Of a stretch of DNA of 64,000 nt, positions 1 through 8,955 are shown piece by piece. The stretch spans positions 1,600,501 to 1,664,500 of the forward strand of contig NZ_OY780935.1 of assembly GCF_963675965.1 (NCBI RefSeq). The letters run 5' to 3'. Below the pieces are notes generated by a model that ran no database searches, was not told the DNA's origin, and was given only the letters and a program-made list of their open reading frames with translations. The translations under genes and the position numbers were made by a program. The DNA is from an uncultured Celeribacter sp. Its GTDB lineage: Bacteria; Pseudomonadota; Alphaproteobacteria; Rhodobacterales; Rhodobacteraceae. Numbering within the stretch: position 1 is the stretch's first letter; every line of letters begins with the position of its first letter.

Positions 1-714
1 TGCATTGCCCGGCCCGCCACCGGTCACCACGAAGGGTTCGGTATAGATCATGAAACTGTCCATGAACCGCAGCAGGATCGCGATCATCAACACGCCCATC
101 ATCTTGGGCAGTTCGATGAAGCGAAACACTTTCCAGCGGCTCGCCTGATCGATCTTGGCCGCCTGATAATAGGCATCCGGGATGGATTTCAGCCCGGCAA
201 AAGCCAGAAGCGCCACCAGCGAGGTCCAGTGCCAGACATCCATGACAATGATCGTCACCCACGCGGCCAGCACATCCTGCGTATAGTTGTAATCGATCCC
301 CAGCTTGTCGAGCGTATAGCCCAGCAGGCCGATGTCCACGCGGCCGAAGATCTGCCAGATCGTACCGACCACGTTCCATGGGATCAGCAGTGGCAGCGAC
401 ATCAGCACCAGACAGAAGCTAGACCAGAAACCGCTTTTGGGCATGTTCAGCGCCACAAAGATGCCCAGCGGCACCTCAATGGCAAGAATGATGCCCGAGA
501 ACATCAGCTGGCGCTGCAGCGCCGCCCACATGCGGTCGTCGTGCAGCATCTCGGAAAACCATTCGAGTCCGGCCCAGAAGAACTGGTTGTTGCCGAAAGT
601 GTCCTGCACCGAATAGTTCACCACAGTCATCAGCGGCACCACCGCCGAGAATGCCACCAGAATCAGAACCGGCAGCACCAGAAACCAGGCTTTATGGTTG
701 ACGGTCTTTTCCAT
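1..714 (-). CDS. glpP: Glycerol ABC transporter permease GlpP (partial, C-terminus off the window)
   Basis: This is an inner-membrane permease subunit of the MalF/UgpA class. I translated the minus strand from an ATG at 714 and it stays open through position 1, giving at least 238 codons. It begins METKTV-like (M-E-K-T-V-N-H-K), followed by a first hydrophobic helix at about residues 9-30 and further membrane segments. The start ATG overlaps the TAA stop of the upstream ATPase gene by one base, so translation is coupled. The order dehydrogenase, two ATPases, permease matches the rhizobial glpSTPQUV glycerol importer, which is the basis for the name. The rest of the gene, the second permease and the binding protein should lie to the left of the window. 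Confidence 0.85.
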   Translation of the reverse strand, partial: MEKTVNHKAWFLVLPVLILVAFSAVVPLMTVVNYSVQDTFGNNQFFWAGLEWFSEMLHDDRMWAALQRQLMFSGIILAIEVPLGIFVALNMPKSGFWSSFCLVLMSLPLLIPWNVVGTIWQIFGRVDIGLLGYTLDKLGIDYNYTQDVLAAWVTIIVMDVWHWTSLVALLAFAGLKSIPDAYYQAAKIDQASRWKVFRFIELPKMMGVLMIAILLRFMDSFMIYTEPFVVTGGGPGNA

Positions 715-1790
715 TACGCGGCCTCCCCCTGCACGCGCCAGTCATTGGCGTAGACGTTGACGCGTCCGGCATCGAAGGTGACGCGGTTCATATCAGCGCT
801 GACGGTCTCGTCCTCACCGGCGATGATATTGATTTCATGGCCAAAGAAATCGGCGCGGATCAGTTTGTAGCGCCCCGCATCTTCGACCCGGCGCACCTTG
901 ACCGGCAGGCCTTCGCTTTGCGACAGCCGCGCATATTCGGGGCGGATGCCGATTTCGACCTTGCCGTCGAGCGGCTGATACCCGGCCCCCAAGGGCACTT
1001 CGGTGCCATTGACATAGGCGCTGCGGCCCGCGACCTCTGCCGGGATCACATTCATCCCGGGGGAGCCGATGAAATAGCCCACGAATGTATGTTCGGGGCG
1101 TTCGAACAGCTCTTCGGGTGTGCCAATCTGCACAACCCGCCCGTCATACATCACCACCACCTTATCGGCGAAGGTCAGCGCCTCGGTCTGGTCGTGGGTG
1201 ACATAGATCATCGTATGGCCGAATTCATGGTGCAACTTCTTGAGCTGGGTGCGCAACTCCCATTTCATATGCGGATCGATCACCGTCAGCGGCTCGTCGA
1301 ACAACAGCGCATTCACATCCTTGCGCACCATGCCGCGGCCCAGAGAGATCTTTTGCTTGGCATCCGCAGTCAGGCCGCGCGCCTTGCGGTTCAGCATCTC
1401 TTCCATGCCGATCATCTGCGCGATTTCCTGCACGCGTTCGCGCACATAGCTTTCCTCCCGCCCACGATTGCGCAGTGGAAAGGCCAGATTGTCGTGCACC
1501 GTCATCGTGTCGTATACGACAGGGAACTGGAACACCTGCGCGATGTTGCGCGCCGCCGTCGGCGCATGGGTCACGTCCTTCCCATCGAACAGGATGCGGC
1601 CCTGACTGGGCTGCAGCAGGCCGGAAATGATGTTGAGCAAGGTGGATTTGCCACAACCTGAGGACCCAAGAAGCGCATAGGCCGCCCCGTCTTCCCAATC
1701 GTGGTTCAGCTCCTTGAGCGCAAAATCGTCTTCCGAGGTCGGCGACGACAGATAGGAATGCGCGAGATTTTCGAGTGTGATCTTGGCCAT
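714..1790 (-). CDS. glpT: Glycerol ABC transporter ATP-binding protein GlpT
   Basis: This 358-residue MalK-like ATPase has a Walker A motif GSSGCGKST (about 42-50), a Q-loop near 88, a Walker B LLFDEP (162-167), an H-loop His199 (VTHDQ) and a C-terminal TOBE/OB region. The ABC signature is degenerate: where LSGGQ should stand the sequence reads LTADA (140-144), and the D-loop reads LTVID. It pairs with GlpS, encoded 12 bases upstream, whose signature is normal but whose switch His is missing. It most likely forms a heterodimeric ATPase energising glycerol uptake through GlpP and GlpQ. The start ATG at 1790 has the purine-rich stretch GGAGGAGACAG just before it. Confidence 0.88.
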   Translation of the reverse strand: MAKITLENLAHSYLSSPTSEDDFALKELNHDWEDGAAYALLGSSGCGKSTLLNIISGLLQPSQGRILFDGKDVTHAPTAARNIAQVFQFPVVYDTMTVHDNLAFPLRNRGREESYVRERVQEIAQMIGMEEMLNRKARGLTADAKQKISLGRGMVRKDVNALLFDEPLTVIDPHMKWELRTQLKKLHHEFGHTMIYVTHDQTEALTFADKVVVMYDGRVVQIGTPEELFERPEHTFVGYFIGSPGMNVIPAEVAGRSAYVNGTEVPLGAGYQPLDGKVEIGIRPEYARLSQSEGLPVKVRRVEDAGRYKLIRADFFGHEINIIAGEDETVSADMNRVTFDAGRVNVYANDWRVQGEAA

Positions 1791-1802
1791 TCTGTCTCCT
1801 CC

Positions 1803-2891
1803 TCAGGCCGCCATGGCATAGGCGGCTGGCGCCACGAGCGCACCGTCTTGCGCAAAGACATAGATGTGACGGGGATCGAGATAGACCTTCAACGCTTCCC
1901 CCAGTTGCAGCTCATGCACCCCGTGGATCAACCCGACCCAGCGTTCGCCATGATGATCGAGGTGCACGAAGGTTTCCGACCCGGTCAGTTCGGTCACGAT
2001 GAGTGCCGTGGTGAACTCCATCGCATCTTCCGTATGCTTGCCGATTTCCAGATGGTTGGGGCGGAACCCCGCCTGATAGCGGCCATCGGCCAGCTCGGCG
2101 AGTTTGCCCACGGCCTGCACGGATTGCCCGTCGCCGAACATCAAACGGTCGCCGGTCTTGGAGATCTGCAGAAAGTTCATCGGCGGATCAGAGAACACCC
2201 GCGCTGTGGTCGCATCGACAGGCTGGCGATAGACCTCGGGCGTTGGCCCGAACTGGGTCACCCGGCCTTCCCACAGCGTGGCCGCCTTGCCACCCAGTAG
2301 TAGGGCCTCTTCCGGCTCCGTGGTCGCATAGACAAAAATGGACCCGGACGCCTCGAAGATTTTCGGGATCTCGACGCGCAGCTCCTCACGAAGTTTGTAA
2401 TCGAGGTTGGCCAGCGGCTCATCCAGCAACACAAGCCCCGCATTCTTGACCAGCGCCCGCGCCAGCGCACAGCGTTGCTGTTGACCACCGGAAAGCTCAA
2501 GCGGCTTGCGTTCCAGCATCGGCGTCAGCTTCATCAGTTCGGCGGTCTCGCGCACGCGACGGTCGATCTCGCCCTTGTCGACGCCCAGCAATTTCATCGG
2601 CGAGGCGATGTTGTCGTAGACCGTCATGGACGGGTAATTGATGAACTGCTGATAGACCATGGCAACCTTGCGGTCCTGTACCCGCTGCCCGGTCACATCT
2701 TCTCCGTTCCAGAAAATCCGCCCCGTGGCAGGCGCATCCAGCCCCGCCATCAGCCGCATCAGCGAGGTTTTCCCCGACAAGGTCGGCCCCAAAAGCACAT
2801 TCATCGTGCCCTTTTCCAGCGTCAGGTCGGTCGGGTAGATATGCGTCTGCCCCTCGACCACTTTCGATACGCCCTTCAATTCCAGGGTCAT
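1803..2891 (-). CDS. glpS: Glycerol ABC transporter ATP-binding protein GlpS
   Basis: This 362-residue ATPase carries a Walker A GPTLSGKT (35-42), a consensus signature LSGGQQQR (133-140) and a Walker B LVLLDEP (153-159). At the H-loop the usual VTHDQ is replaced by ATTEP, placing Thr191 where the switch His should be. The C-terminal third is a MalK-type regulatory beta domain. It lies 12 bases after glpD, with a GGAGGAGACACG leader before the ATG, and 12 bases before glpT, so the four genes look like one operon. The family (rhizobial GlpS) supports glycerol as substrate; the transport substrate itself is inferred from synteny with glpD. Confidence 0.88.
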   Translation of the reverse strand: MTLELKGVSKVVEGQTHIYPTDLTLEKGTMNVLLGPTLSGKTSLMRLMAGLDAPATGRIFWNGEDVTGQRVQDRKVAMVYQQFINYPSMTVYDNIASPMKLLGVDKGEIDRRVRETAELMKLTPMLERKPLELSGGQQQRCALARALVKNAGLVLLDEPLANLDYKLREELRVEIPKIFEASGSIFVYATTEPEEALLLGGKAATLWEGRVTQFGPTPEVYRQPVDATTARVFSDPPMNFLQISKTGDRLMFGDGQSVQAVGKLAELADGRYQAGFRPNHLEIGKHTEDAMEFTTALIVTELTGSETFVHLDHHGERWVGLIHGVHELQLGEALKVYLDPRHIYVFAQDGALVAPAAYAMAA

Positions 2892-2903
2892 CGTGTCTCC
2901 TCC

Positions 2904-4502
2904 TTATTCCGCCGCAGCGGCGATGCGGTCACGGCGCCCGGCCATCCATGCATCCAATTCCGAAATCTGTTCCGCACTGAGCCGCAGGCCCAGCTTGCTA
3001 CGCCGCCACACGATATCTTCGGCGGTACGCGCATATTCCTCATCCATTAGCCAGATCACTTCGGCCTCGCTCAGTGTCTCCCCGAAATCACGGCCCAGAT
3101 CGTTCGCTTGTGTGGCCCCGTTCAGCACCAGCCCTGCTTCCGTCCCGTAGGCCCGCAGCAGACGGGCCGCCCAGGCCGGTGTCAGGAAAGAAAACTGTTC
3201 CTGTAAGGCGCTGATCTGACCTGCAACACCCGACACCGGGAAATCTCCCCCCGGAAGCGCCACACCTGCGGTCCAGGGGCCGGGCAGATCCGCAAAATGG
3301 TCGGCAATATGCTCGAGCGCACTTTCGGCCAGCCGGCGATATGTCGTGATCTTGCCGCCGAAGATGTTCAGGATCGGCGCGCCGCCGTCTGCGTCGACTT
3401 TCAGCGTGTAATCCCGCGTTGCAGCCGTCGCGCTCGACGCCCCGTCATCATAGAGCGGACGCACGCCGGAATAGCTCCAGACCACGTCTTCGGCACTGAT
3501 CTGCCGCTTCAGATAGCGGTTGGCGAATCCCAGCAGGTAATCGCGCTCTGCCTCGGTGCACTGCGGCGGCTGGTCAGGGTCGACATGTTCGGCGTCCGTG
3601 GTGCCGATCAGGGTGAAGTCAGTTTCATAAGGAATCGCAAAGATGATCCGCCCATCGGCGCCCTGAAAGAAATAGCATTTGTCATGATCGTAGAGCCGTT
3701 TGGTCACAATATGGCTGCCCCGGACCAGCCGGACGCCTTCGCGCGACGGCACATGCACCTTGTCATGAATGATGTCGCCAACCCATGGACCACCCGCATT
3801 GACCAGAAACCGAGCGCTGTGCACCTTGGTGGAACCGGTTTCCAGATCTTGCACCTCGATGCGCCACAGTGCCCCGTCGCGCTTAGCCGACGTCACCTTG
3901 GTGCACGTGAGAATCTGCGCTCCGCGGGCCTCGGCATCACGGGCATTGAGCACGACAAGACGCGCATCTTCGACCCAGCAGTCGGAATATTCGTAAGCTT
4001 TGGTGAACCCCGGCGCGAGCGGCGCCCCTTCCGGCGTGCCCGCCAGTGACACCTTCGTGGTGCCGGGCAGAATTTTGCGTCCGCCCAGATGGTCGTAGAG
4101 AAACAAACCAAGCCGGATCAGCCAGGCCGGACGCCGCCCCTTCATCCAGGGCATTACCAGCGACAGGAGCCGCGACGTGGGCGTATCGCTGTCGAAACGC
4201 ATGTCCTTGCGATAGGGCAGAACAAAGCGCATCGGCCAGGAAATATGCGGCATCGCCCGCAGCAGAACTTCACGTTCGATCAGCGCTTCGCGCACCAGAC
4301 GAATTTCGAAATATTCAAGATAGCGCAACCCGCCGTGAAACAGCTTGGTCGAAGCCGAAGAGGTGGCCGACGCAAGGTCACCCATCTCCGCTAGGGTGAC
4401 CGAAAGGCCACGCCCTGCTGCGTCCCGAGCAATTCCACATCCGTTGATTCCGCCGCCGATGATAAACACATCGGTGGGCTGTGCGCTGTCGCGATCCGCC
4501 AC
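2904..4502 (-). CDS. glpD: Glycerol-3-phosphate dehydrogenase, FAD-dependent
   Basis: GlpD oxidises sn-glycerol-3-phosphate to dihydroxyacetone phosphate and passes electrons to quinone at the inner membrane. The N-terminus has the FAD dinucleotide-binding motif GGGINGCGIARDAAGRG about ten residues in, followed by the family sequence TKLFHGGLRYLE. The length is 532 residues against 501 for the E. coli enzyme. I chose the GTG at 4502 because GGAGGAGAT stands seven bases before it and the protein begins just ahead of the FAD motif; an in-frame upstream extension to 4754 has no such support. It is the first gene of the glycerol operon. No glpK or glpR is in this window. Confidence 0.93.
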   Translation of the reverse strand: MADRDSAQPTDVFIIGGGINGCGIARDAAGRGLSVTLAEMGDLASATSSASTKLFHGGLRYLEYFEIRLVREALIEREVLLRAMPHISWPMRFVLPYRKDMRFDSDTPTSRLLSLVMPWMKGRRPAWLIRLGLFLYDHLGGRKILPGTTKVSLAGTPEGAPLAPGFTKAYEYSDCWVEDARLVVLNARDAEARGAQILTCTKVTSAKRDGALWRIEVQDLETGSTKVHSARFLVNAGGPWVGDIIHDKVHVPSREGVRLVRGSHIVTKRLYDHDKCYFFQGADGRIIFAIPYETDFTLIGTTDAEHVDPDQPPQCTEAERDYLLGFANRYLKRQISAEDVVWSYSGVRPLYDDGASSATAATRDYTLKVDADGGAPILNIFGGKITTYRRLAESALEHIADHFADLPGPWTAGVALPGGDFPVSGVAGQISALQEQFSFLTPAWAARLLRAYGTEAGLVLNGATQANDLGRDFGETLSEAEVIWLMDEEYARTAEDIVWRRSKLGLRLSAEQISELDAWMAGRRDRIAAAAE

Positions 4503-4836
4503 GTATCTCCTCCTTACGTAGGGCTCTTCCCCCAATGTCCTCCCGGGGTTTGGAATTTGTGACCGATTCACGACGCTGTGACAAGGCGTTATTTTCGGTT
4601 GCATTCGTTTTTTATGCGTTATTGCGCGACAATCAGAACTCTCACGCGGCAAACAGCAGGAAAAATCGCAATCCGGGAACAGACTTAGCGCAATTTGGCC
4701 AGAGCGACCCAATTTTTCCGATATATTTCGGTCTTCGCATACAATAACGCCCATATCGTGCGACGAGAGACGGCAAAGATCGCCAAAACAGAAAGTTCGA
4801 AAATGTTCGTTTTCACAAAGTCCGAAAAATCCGGGA
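4503..4836 (-). promoter_or_regulatory. glpD upstream region with repeated TTCG-type motifs, candidate regulator binding
   Basis: This 334-base stretch separates glpD from the NusG-like gene and must carry the glycerol operon promoter. It is markedly more AT-rich than its surroundings. It holds an 8-base direct repeat GCGTTATT (4586-4593 and 4616-4623, 30 bases apart) and, near 4790-4830, several GTTCG/CGAAAA motifs including GAAAA-TGTTCG-TTTTC. DeoR-family GlpR proteins bind repeats of this general kind, but I cannot match an established alphaproteobacterial GlpR consensus, so the assignment is only a suggestion. I see no gene here. Confidence 0.35.
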
Positions 4837-5349
4837 TCACGCTGGGCGCAATTGCGCTTTTTTCACCGCAACCCGGGTCTTTGACCCCATGACCTCCATC
4901 AGCACCCAGACACGCTGATCCGGAGCCAGACTTTCGATTTCCGCGATCATGCTTGCGAAAGGGCCTGTTGCAACGCGGACCTGATCCCCCGGAGCAAGCT
5001 GCGGCGCCGGTTCCAATTTCCCAGCGCCATCGCACTGCGCCATGAGATCCTGGACAAAGGCACGGGGCACCGGCGCAGGCTCCGTACCGAAAGACACCAG
5101 ACGGGTCACACCGTAGGTGGAATTGATCTTGCGCCACAAACCGCGCGCCTGATCGACAGCCACGAAAATGTACCCTGGAAACATCGGCTGAAGTGCGGTG
5201 ACGAAGCGCCCATTGCGCGGCCGCGTGACCGTTTCGAGCGGCATGAAGGTTTCAAACCCCTGACGGTTCAGGTTCCGGCGCGCAATCGCCGCCGAATTCG
5301 GCTTCACCTGCGCCAGGAACCACATATTCTGTTCAACCTTATCCGTCAT
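4837..5349 (-). CDS. NusG-family (RfaH-like) transcription elongation factor
   Basis: This 170-residue protein has an N-terminal NGN domain (begins near WFLAQVKPNSAA, with the conserved PMFPGYIFV segment around residue 62) and a C-terminal KOW domain (PGDQVRVATGPF). General NusG of this group is normally encoded next to secE and ribosomal genes; this copy instead stands divergent from a sugar-nucleotide operon, the usual setting of specialised paralogues such as RfaH or UpxY that keep RNA polymerase going through long polysaccharide operons. I prefer the ATG at 5349, preceded by GGGGTGAGC; a GTG two codons earlier is possible. The target operon cannot be told from sequence. Confidence 0.82.
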   Translation of the reverse strand: MTDKVEQNMWFLAQVKPNSAAIARRNLNRQGFETFMPLETVTRPRNGRFVTALQPMFPGYIFVAVDQARGLWRKINSTYGVTRLVSFGTEPAPVPRAFVQDLMAQCDGAGKLEPAPQLAPGDQVRVATGPFASMIAEIESLAPDQRVWVLMEVMGSKTRVAVKKAQLRPA

Positions 5350-5592
5350 GCTCACCCCATGTCACACGTGCTGCCATTGAGTGCTCAAAAGTGAACAATT
5401 GCAAGTAAGGATATCTTAACCCTTTCAATGGGAGTTTTTACTGACACGAAGAAACTGCAGATCGCAGGCAAGACCAGCCAAGTCCGCCTGATACACGGCG
5501 CATTCCAGGCTTTGCCATAGGTCGGGTCTCCAGCGCCCAGATCACATCTCTACGCCACCTCAAAGGTCATTTCAAAACACCGGACGCTATTG
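5350..5592 (+). promoter_or_regulatory. Divergent promoter region between nusG-like gene and rfbC
   Basis: This 243-base gap must contain the promoters of both the NusG-like gene (minus) and the rfb operon (plus). The part nearest the NusG-like gene (about 5385-5435) is AT-rich. I see no convincing sigma70 pair for rfbC and no ops element on the plus strand. Confidence 0.4.
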
Positions 5593-6159
5593 ATGAACAT
5601 CACCTCCACACCACTACCCGATGTATTTTCCATCACGCCGCGCCGGTTTGGCGATCACCGCGGTTTTTTTTGCGAAAGCTGGAACAAGGCCCGTCTGGCG
5701 GAGGCCGGACTTGACCTGCCGGAATTCGTTCAGGACAACCATTCCCTGTCACGCAAAACAGGAACGGTGCGGGGGCTGCATTTCCAAAGCCCGCCGCATG
5801 CGCAGGGCAAGCTGGTCCGTTGCGGGCGCGGGTGCATTTTCGACGTGGCTGTTGATGTGCGCAAAAGGTCACCGACATACGGCGCATGGCATGGTGAAGA
5901 GCTGTCTTTTGATAACGGCCGGCAATTGTGGATTCCTGCCGGTTTCCTGCATGGCTTCATGGCCTTGGCGCCCGACAGCGAGATCATTTACAAATGCACC
6001 GACTATTATGCCCCTGAGTGTGACGGCGCGGTCAGATGGGACAGCGCGGGCATCGACTGGCCGCTTTCCGGCATCACACCTTCGATTTCTGACAAGGATG
6101 CCCATGCCCCCTCTTTGGCCGACTTCGACAGCCCCTTCACCTATGAGGCCCGGACATGA
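5593..6159 (+). CDS. rfbC: dTDP-4-dehydrorhamnose 3,5-epimerase
   Basis: RfbC (RmlC) epimerises C3 and C5 of dTDP-4-dehydro-6-deoxyglucose, the third step to dTDP-L-rhamnose. The 188-residue length is normal for this cupin. Conserved family segments are DHRGFFCESWN, the catalytic-His region VRGLHFQ, the core KLVRC.RG.IFDVAVD, and the second catalytic segment IPAGFLHGF with the downstream YKCTDYY. The in-frame TTG one codon upstream is less likely than the ATG at 5593. The stop overlaps the rfbB start (ATGA), so the first two genes are translationally coupled. Confidence 0.95.
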   Translation: MNITSTPLPDVFSITPRRFGDHRGFFCESWNKARLAEAGLDLPEFVQDNHSLSRKTGTVRGLHFQSPPHAQGKLVRCGRGCIFDVAVDVRKRSPTYGAWHGEELSFDNGRQLWIPAGFLHGFMALAPDSEIIYKCTDYYAPECDGAVRWDSAGIDWPLSGITPSISDKDAHAPSLADFDSPFTYEART

Positions 6160-7205
6160 AGCTGCTGGTCACCGGCGGGGCCGGTTTCATCGGGTCCGCC
6201 GTCGTCCGGCTGGCTATCGCGCGCGGACATGAGGTGGTCAACCTCGATGCGCTGACCTATGCCGCCTGCCTCGACAATGTGGCCCTTGTGGCCGACAGCC
6301 CGCTTTATGCCTTTGTGCAAGCCGACATCCGGGACCGTGCCGCTCTGGACCGAATCTTTGCCGAGCACCGCCCCGATGCGGTGATGCATCTGGCGGCGGA
6401 ATCCCATGTGGACCGCTCCATCGACGGGCCCGGCGATTTCATCGAAACCAATATCACCGGCACCTTCAACCTGCTGGAAGCGGCGCGCAAATACTGGGTC
6501 GAGGCGGGCAAACCCGACGGCTTTCGGTTTCATCACATCTCGACGGATGAGGTCTTCGGCTCTCTGCCCGGCGACCCGGCGGTGAAGTTCACCGAAGACA
6601 GCCCCTATGATCCCCGCTCGCCCTATTCGGCTTCCAAGGCCGGTTCGGATCATCTGGTGCGGGCCTGGCATGAAACCTATGGGCTGCCGGTGGTGCTGAG
6701 CAATTGCTCGAACAATTATGGCCCCTATCATTTCCCCGAAAAGCTGATCCCGGTGATCATCCTGAACGCGCTGGCCGGAAAGCCGCTGCCGATCTACGGC
6801 GATGGCTCCAATATCCGCGACTGGCTTTATGTCGAAGACCACGCCGACGCGCTGTTGCTGGTCATGGAGCAGGGCGTGCTTGGGCGCAGCTACAATATCG
6901 GTGGCGAAAACGAACGCAGCAATCTGGAGCTGGTGCACACGCTCTGCGCCATTCTCGACCGAAAGCGCCCGAAACCGGCCGGCTCCTATGCCGATCAGAT
7001 CGCCTTTGTGACAGATCGTCCGGGGCATGACGCACGCTATGCCATCGACCCGTCGCGGATCCGCGAGGAGCTGGGCTGGCGCCCCTCAGTGACGGTTGAG
7101 GAAGGCCTTGAACGCACCGTTGAATGGTATCTGACGCATGAAGGCTGGTGGCGGGCGCTTCAGTCCCGCGATGGGGTCGGCACGCGCCTGGGGGTCAGCG
7201 CATGA
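6156..7205 (+). CDS. rfbB: dTDP-glucose 4,6-dehydratase
   Basis: RfbB (RmlB) converts dTDP-D-glucose to dTDP-4-dehydro-6-deoxy-D-glucose with bound NAD, the second step of dTDP-rhamnose synthesis. The 349-residue protein is an extended SDR: NAD-binding GGAGFIGS (7-14), the active-site segment STDEVFGSLPGD, and YSASK holding the catalytic Tyr and Lys. The substrate-binding segment NNYGPYHFPEKLIP and the DWLYVEDH motif are also typical. It overlaps rfbC and rfbD by four bases at each end, so the operon is tightly packed. Confidence 0.97.
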   Translation: MKLLVTGGAGFIGSAVVRLAIARGHEVVNLDALTYAACLDNVALVADSPLYAFVQADIRDRAALDRIFAEHRPDAVMHLAAESHVDRSIDGPGDFIETNITGTFNLLEAARKYWVEAGKPDGFRFHHISTDEVFGSLPGDPAVKFTEDSPYDPRSPYSASKAGSDHLVRAWHETYGLPVVLSNCSNNYGPYHFPEKLIPVIILNALAGKPLPIYGDGSNIRDWLYVEDHADALLLVMEQGVLGRSYNIGGENERSNLELVHTLCAILDRKRPKPAGSYADQIAFVTDRPGHDARYAIDPSRIREELGWRPSVTVEEGLERTVEWYLTHEGWWRALQSRDGVGTRLGVSA

Positions 7206-8053
7206 TTCTGGTATTTGGCAAAACCGGGCAGGTCGCCACCGAGCTGCAGAGACTCGCCCCGAAGGCACGTTTTATGGGGCGTGCGGAGGCGGATTTGACC
7301 GAACCACAGACCTGCGCCCGCCTGATCCACGACCTGCGCCCCGAGGCCGTGATCAACGCCGCCGCCTACACTGCCGTCGACAAGGCGGAAACCGAGGAAC
7401 CCACGGCCCGTTTGGTGAATGGTGAAGCCCCCACGCAAATGGCCCGCGCCTGCGCCGATCTCGACGTGACTTTGGTCCAGATCTCCACGGATTATGTCTT
7501 TGACGGCAGCGGCATGACCCCGTTTTCCCCCGACCACCCGACCGCGCCCCTGAACGCCTATGGCCGCAGCAAACTGGCCGGAGAACATGGTGTGCGCGCG
7601 GCGAATGGCACCCACGCCATTCTGCGCACCTCATGGGTGTTTTCGGCCCATGGCAGCAACTTTCTGAAAACCATGTTGCGCCTCGGTCGGGAGCGGGAGC
7701 GGCTGACTGTCGTGGCCGACCAGATCGGCGGGCCGACACCGGCCCGTGCCATCGCGGCAGCCTGTCTGCATATGGCAGACCAGCTAAAATGCGCACCCGA
7801 AAAGAGCGGCACCTATCATTTTTCGGGTGGCCCTGATGTGAGCTGGGCGGCCTTTGCGCGCGCAATCTTCGATGCGGCTGGACTGTCTTGCGCGGTCGAG
7901 GACATCCCGACCAGCGCCTACCCAACCCCGGCAACACGCCCCCTCAACAGCCGCCTCGACTGTACGAAAACAGAGACCATTTTTGGCCTGCCCCGTCCCG
8001 ACTGGCGCGTCGCAGTGAGCGAAACGATCAGGGATTTGGAGGCAAGCCCATGA
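7202..8053 (+). CDS. rfbD: dTDP-4-dehydrorhamnose reductase
   Basis: RfbD (RmlD) makes the last, NAD(P)H-dependent reduction to dTDP-L-rhamnose. From the ATG at 7202, which overlaps the rfbB stop as ATGA, the protein is 283 residues. It shows an N-terminal glycine motif (FGKTGQVA), the segment INAAAYTAVDKAE, the STDYVFDG motif and a YGRSK catalytic pair. An in-frame open stretch continues upstream to 7148 inside rfbB, but the family N-terminus (ILVFGKTGQV) fixes the start at 7202. Confidence 0.96.
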   Translation: MILVFGKTGQVATELQRLAPKARFMGRAEADLTEPQTCARLIHDLRPEAVINAAAYTAVDKAETEEPTARLVNGEAPTQMARACADLDVTLVQISTDYVFDGSGMTPFSPDHPTAPLNAYGRSKLAGEHGVRAANGTHAILRTSWVFSAHGSNFLKTMLRLGRERERLTVVADQIGGPTPARAIAAACLHMADQLKCAPEKSGTYHFSGGPDVSWAAFARAIFDAAGLSCAVEDIPTSAYPTPATRPLNSRLDCTKTETIFGLPRPDWRVAVSETIRDLEASP

Positions 8054-8937
8054 GCGCCACAGCAAGACCCCAGCGCAAAGGTATCATTCTGGCGGGCGGC
8101 TCCGGCACCCGGCTCTATCCGCTGACTATGGCAATCTCGAAACAGCTCATGCCGATCTATGATAAGCCGATGATCTACTATCCGATTTCGGTGCTGATGC
8201 TAGCCAATATTCGCGAGATTGCGGTGATCACCACCCGCGAAGATCAGGCGCAGTTTCAACGCCTCCTGGGCGATGGCAGCCAATGGGGGCTGTCGCTCAA
8301 CTATGTTGTCCAGCCCTCTCCCGACGGTCTGGCACAGGCCTATCTGCTGGCCGAGGACTTTCTGGACGGCGCGCCATCCGCCATGGTTCTAGGGGACAAC
8401 ATCTTTTTCGGTCACGGCTTGCCGGAGCTTCTGGCCGCTGCCAATGCCAAGACCATCGGTGGCACGGTGTTTGGCTATCACGTCTCCGACCCGGAACGTT
8501 ACGGGGTGGTGCGGTTCGACGAGGACGGCAAGATCCAAGAGATCATCGAAAAACCCGCTGTGCCGCCCTCGCGCTATGCCGTCACGGGGCTTTATTTTCT
8601 GGATGGAGATGCGCCCCGCCGCGCCAAATCCATCACCCCTTCGGCGCGTGGCGAACTGGAAATCGTCGCTCTGCTCGACAGCTACCTGTCTGACGGCACC
8701 CTGTCGGTCGAACGGATGGGGCGCGGCTATGCCTGGCTCGACACCGGCACCCATGGGTCCCTGCTGGATGCGGGCAATTTCGTGCGCACCCTCTCCCAGC
8801 GTCAGGGCATGCAATCGGGCTGCCCAGAGGAAATCGCCTACACCCAAGGCTGGATCAGCGCGGACCAACTGCGTGCCCATGCGCGAACCTTCGAGAAGAC
8901 CGACTATGGCAGCTATCTTCTCAGCCTGCTGAGTTGA
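8050..8937 (+). CDS. rfbA: Glucose-1-phosphate thymidylyltransferase
   Basis: RfbA (RmlA) joins dTTP and glucose-1-phosphate to dTDP-glucose, the entry and feedback-controlled step of the pathway. The 295-residue enzyme has the nucleotide-binding signature GGSGTRLYPLT, then KQLMPIYDKPMIYYP, and the metal-site segment LGDNIFFGHG. Its ATG overlaps the rfbD stop by four bases. It is the last of four genes that encode the full pathway from glucose-1-phosphate to dTDP-rhamnose. No glycosyltransferase or polysaccharide export gene follows, so the user of the rhamnose lies elsewhere. Confidence 0.97.
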   Translation: MSATARPQRKGIILAGGSGTRLYPLTMAISKQLMPIYDKPMIYYPISVLMLANIREIAVITTREDQAQFQRLLGDGSQWGLSLNYVVQPSPDGLAQAYLLAEDFLDGAPSAMVLGDNIFFGHGLPELLAAANAKTIGGTVFGYHVSDPERYGVVRFDEDGKIQEIIEKPAVPPSRYAVTGLYFLDGDAPRRAKSITPSARGELEIVALLDSYLSDGTLSVERMGRGYAWLDTGTHGSLLDAGNFVRTLSQRQGMQSGCPEEIAYTQGWISADQLRAHARTFEKTDYGSYLLSLLS

Positions 8938-8955
8938 CGTGCTGCGCCAAAAGAC

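Noticed and set aside
4503..4754. In-frame 5' extension of glpD
   Set aside because: The extension is low-complexity promoter DNA, and a GTG with GGAGGAGAT leads directly into the FAD motif.
5540..5570. Possible ops element (GGTGGCGTAGAG) before rfbC
   Set aside because: It lies on the minus strand, opposite to rfb transcription, and matches the ops consensus poorly.
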